Source: ELB16-189 sp964387475 | GTDB taxonomy: Bacteria; Bacteroidota; Bacteroidia; Cytophagales; Cyclobacteriaceae | NCBI GenBank assembly: GCA_964387475.1 | Contig: CAYLWU010000002.1 | Span: 127,033 to 191,032 of the forward strand | Direction: 5' to 3' | Length of the DNA: 64,000 nucleotides | In this document: positions 63,550-64,000 of the stretch, one piece after another | Position numbering within the stretch: position 1 is the first letter of the stretch | Layout: every line of letters begins with the position of its first letter | Translations under genes and position numbers: made by a program | Notes under the pieces: model-generated | The model's input: the letters and a program-made list of their open reading frames with translations, nothing else | Told to the model about the DNA's origin: nothing | Database searches by the model: none

Positions 63550-63648
63550 GTTGTGATTTGCTTTCAGATTGTGTTCTTTGATAGATTGTCCCGCGAGACG
63601 CGGGATGATTTGCTTTCAGATTGTGTTCTTTGATAGATTGCTCGCAGA
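63550..63648. repeat. Internal palindrome junction within the CRISPR array
   Basis: A repeat with intact 5' end (63550-63588) is cut after GATAGATTG, and the same TCCCGCGAGACGCGGGA (63589-63605) joins it to a repeat lacking its first 4 nt (63606-63648). Normal units lie on both sides, so the alteration is not confined to the decaying end. Confidence 0.9.
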
Positions 63649-64000
63649 TTTATTCACCCGCTCGAATTGTCAACAAAGTTGTGATTTGCTTTCAGATTGT
63701 GTTCTTTGATAGATTGCTCGCAGAGACGCTACCCGCGTAAAAGTGTTGGTGGTAGTTGTGATTTGCTTTCAGATTGTGTTCTTTGATAGATTACTCGCAG
63801 ACTGACAGCGAGCTTCAATACTACGCGGACAGTTGTGATTTGCTTTCAGATTGTGTTCTTTGATAGATTGCTCGCAGATTCGGCAGCGGCATCGTTGGCT
63901 TTGCCTTGGTTGTGATTTGCTTTCAGATTGTGTTCTTTGATAGATTGCTCGCAGAAGCAAGCGAACAAACATCATGAGTCAAATCGTTGTGATTTGCTTT

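Larger units (their letters stand above)
63224..64000. CRISPR. Type II-C-like CRISPR array, right end beyond the window
   Basis: A 47-nt repeat (begins GTTGTGATTTGCTTTCAGAT, ends GATTGCTCGCAGA) recurs with 29-30-nt unique spacers. Full copies: 63397-63443, 63474-63520, 63678-63724, 63755-63801, 63832-63878 and 63909-63955, plus a partial at 63986. Eight spacers: 63367-63396, 63444-63473, 63521-63549, 63649-63677, 63725-63754, 63802-63831, 63879-63908 and 63956-63985. Repeat length and the 5' GTTGTGATTTGC match Bacteroidota type II-C (Cas9) repeats. One repeat (63755-63801) has A for G before CTCGCAGA. Left-end units and one internal unit are altered (next entries). No cas gene or tracrRNA anti-repeat is in the window. 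Confidence 0.95.

Noticed and set aside
63769..63975. Minus-strand ORF in the CRISPR array
   Set aside because: The product is made of repeat translations and only reflects the absence of stops in the repeat.

Overview
This window looks like chromosomal DNA of a Bacteroidota member, most likely from the Cytophagales side of the phylum. Supporting signs are a DnaE polymerase fused to a DnaQ-type exonuclease, a five-helix SdhC with SdhAB, a secreted C25 peptidase ending in a type IX secretion sorting domain, a CarboxypepD/TonB receptor, TPR sensor kinases, and promoters with the Bacteroidota -7 element TAnnTTTG. Coding density is high and many genes overlap by 1-11 nt. I see no rRNA, tRNA, insertion sequence or prophage block. 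Functions are read from the translated sequence and from remembered family features; no database search was run.

Layout. 1-3636: dnaE (minus, runs off the left edge). 3838-8801: a 38-codon membrane micro-ORF, sdhCAB, a J-domain membrane protein and an eIF1/SUI1-like factor. 8893-16701: a TPR histidine kinase, a lipid kinase, a lone YopX-like gene, acpP, an NtrY/NtrC-like pair, a secreted protein and LpxH. 16823-20128: rsfS-ftsH diverging from birA. 20193-35676: mostly envelope or secreted functions (VPS10/BNR protein, MacB-like ABC transporter with a DUF3299-like protein, TonB receptor, APC permease, fasciclin lipoprotein, PhoD, CocE, GDSL, BNR proteins). 35673-37782: FrnE-like DsbA and ahcY. 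37831-42330: a lipoprotein and a phenylacetyl-CoA epoxidase operon, paaA-paaB-(membrane gene)-paaC-paaD, with a TetR gene upstream. 42481-51565: ECF sigma/anti-sigma/outer-membrane operon, a sugar acyltransferase, a beta-CASP hydrolase, and a padR-pspC-CarboxypepD operon. 51897-62996: a PorU2-like C25 peptidase, an outer-membrane metallopeptidase/propeller/barrel fusion, a DEAD-box helicase and a DUF885 lipoprotein. 63161-64000: a long hairpin and a type II-C-like CRISPR array that runs off the right edge.

Most notable points. (1) In the CRISPR array, three repeat-spacer junctions are replaced by the same 17-bp palindrome, giving 52-bp units among normal 76-77-bp units. (2) A 16-bp perfect palindrome of DtxR/MntR type lies inside the spacer of the TonB-receptor promoter, opposite a MacB-like ABC/DUF3299 operon, which suggests a metal-acquisition locus. 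(3) One polypeptide joins an HExxH peptidase, a propeller and an outer-membrane barrel. (4) PaaB is an internal tandem duplication with an exact 80-residue offset, and a GldL-motif membrane gene is translationally coupled into the paa operon.
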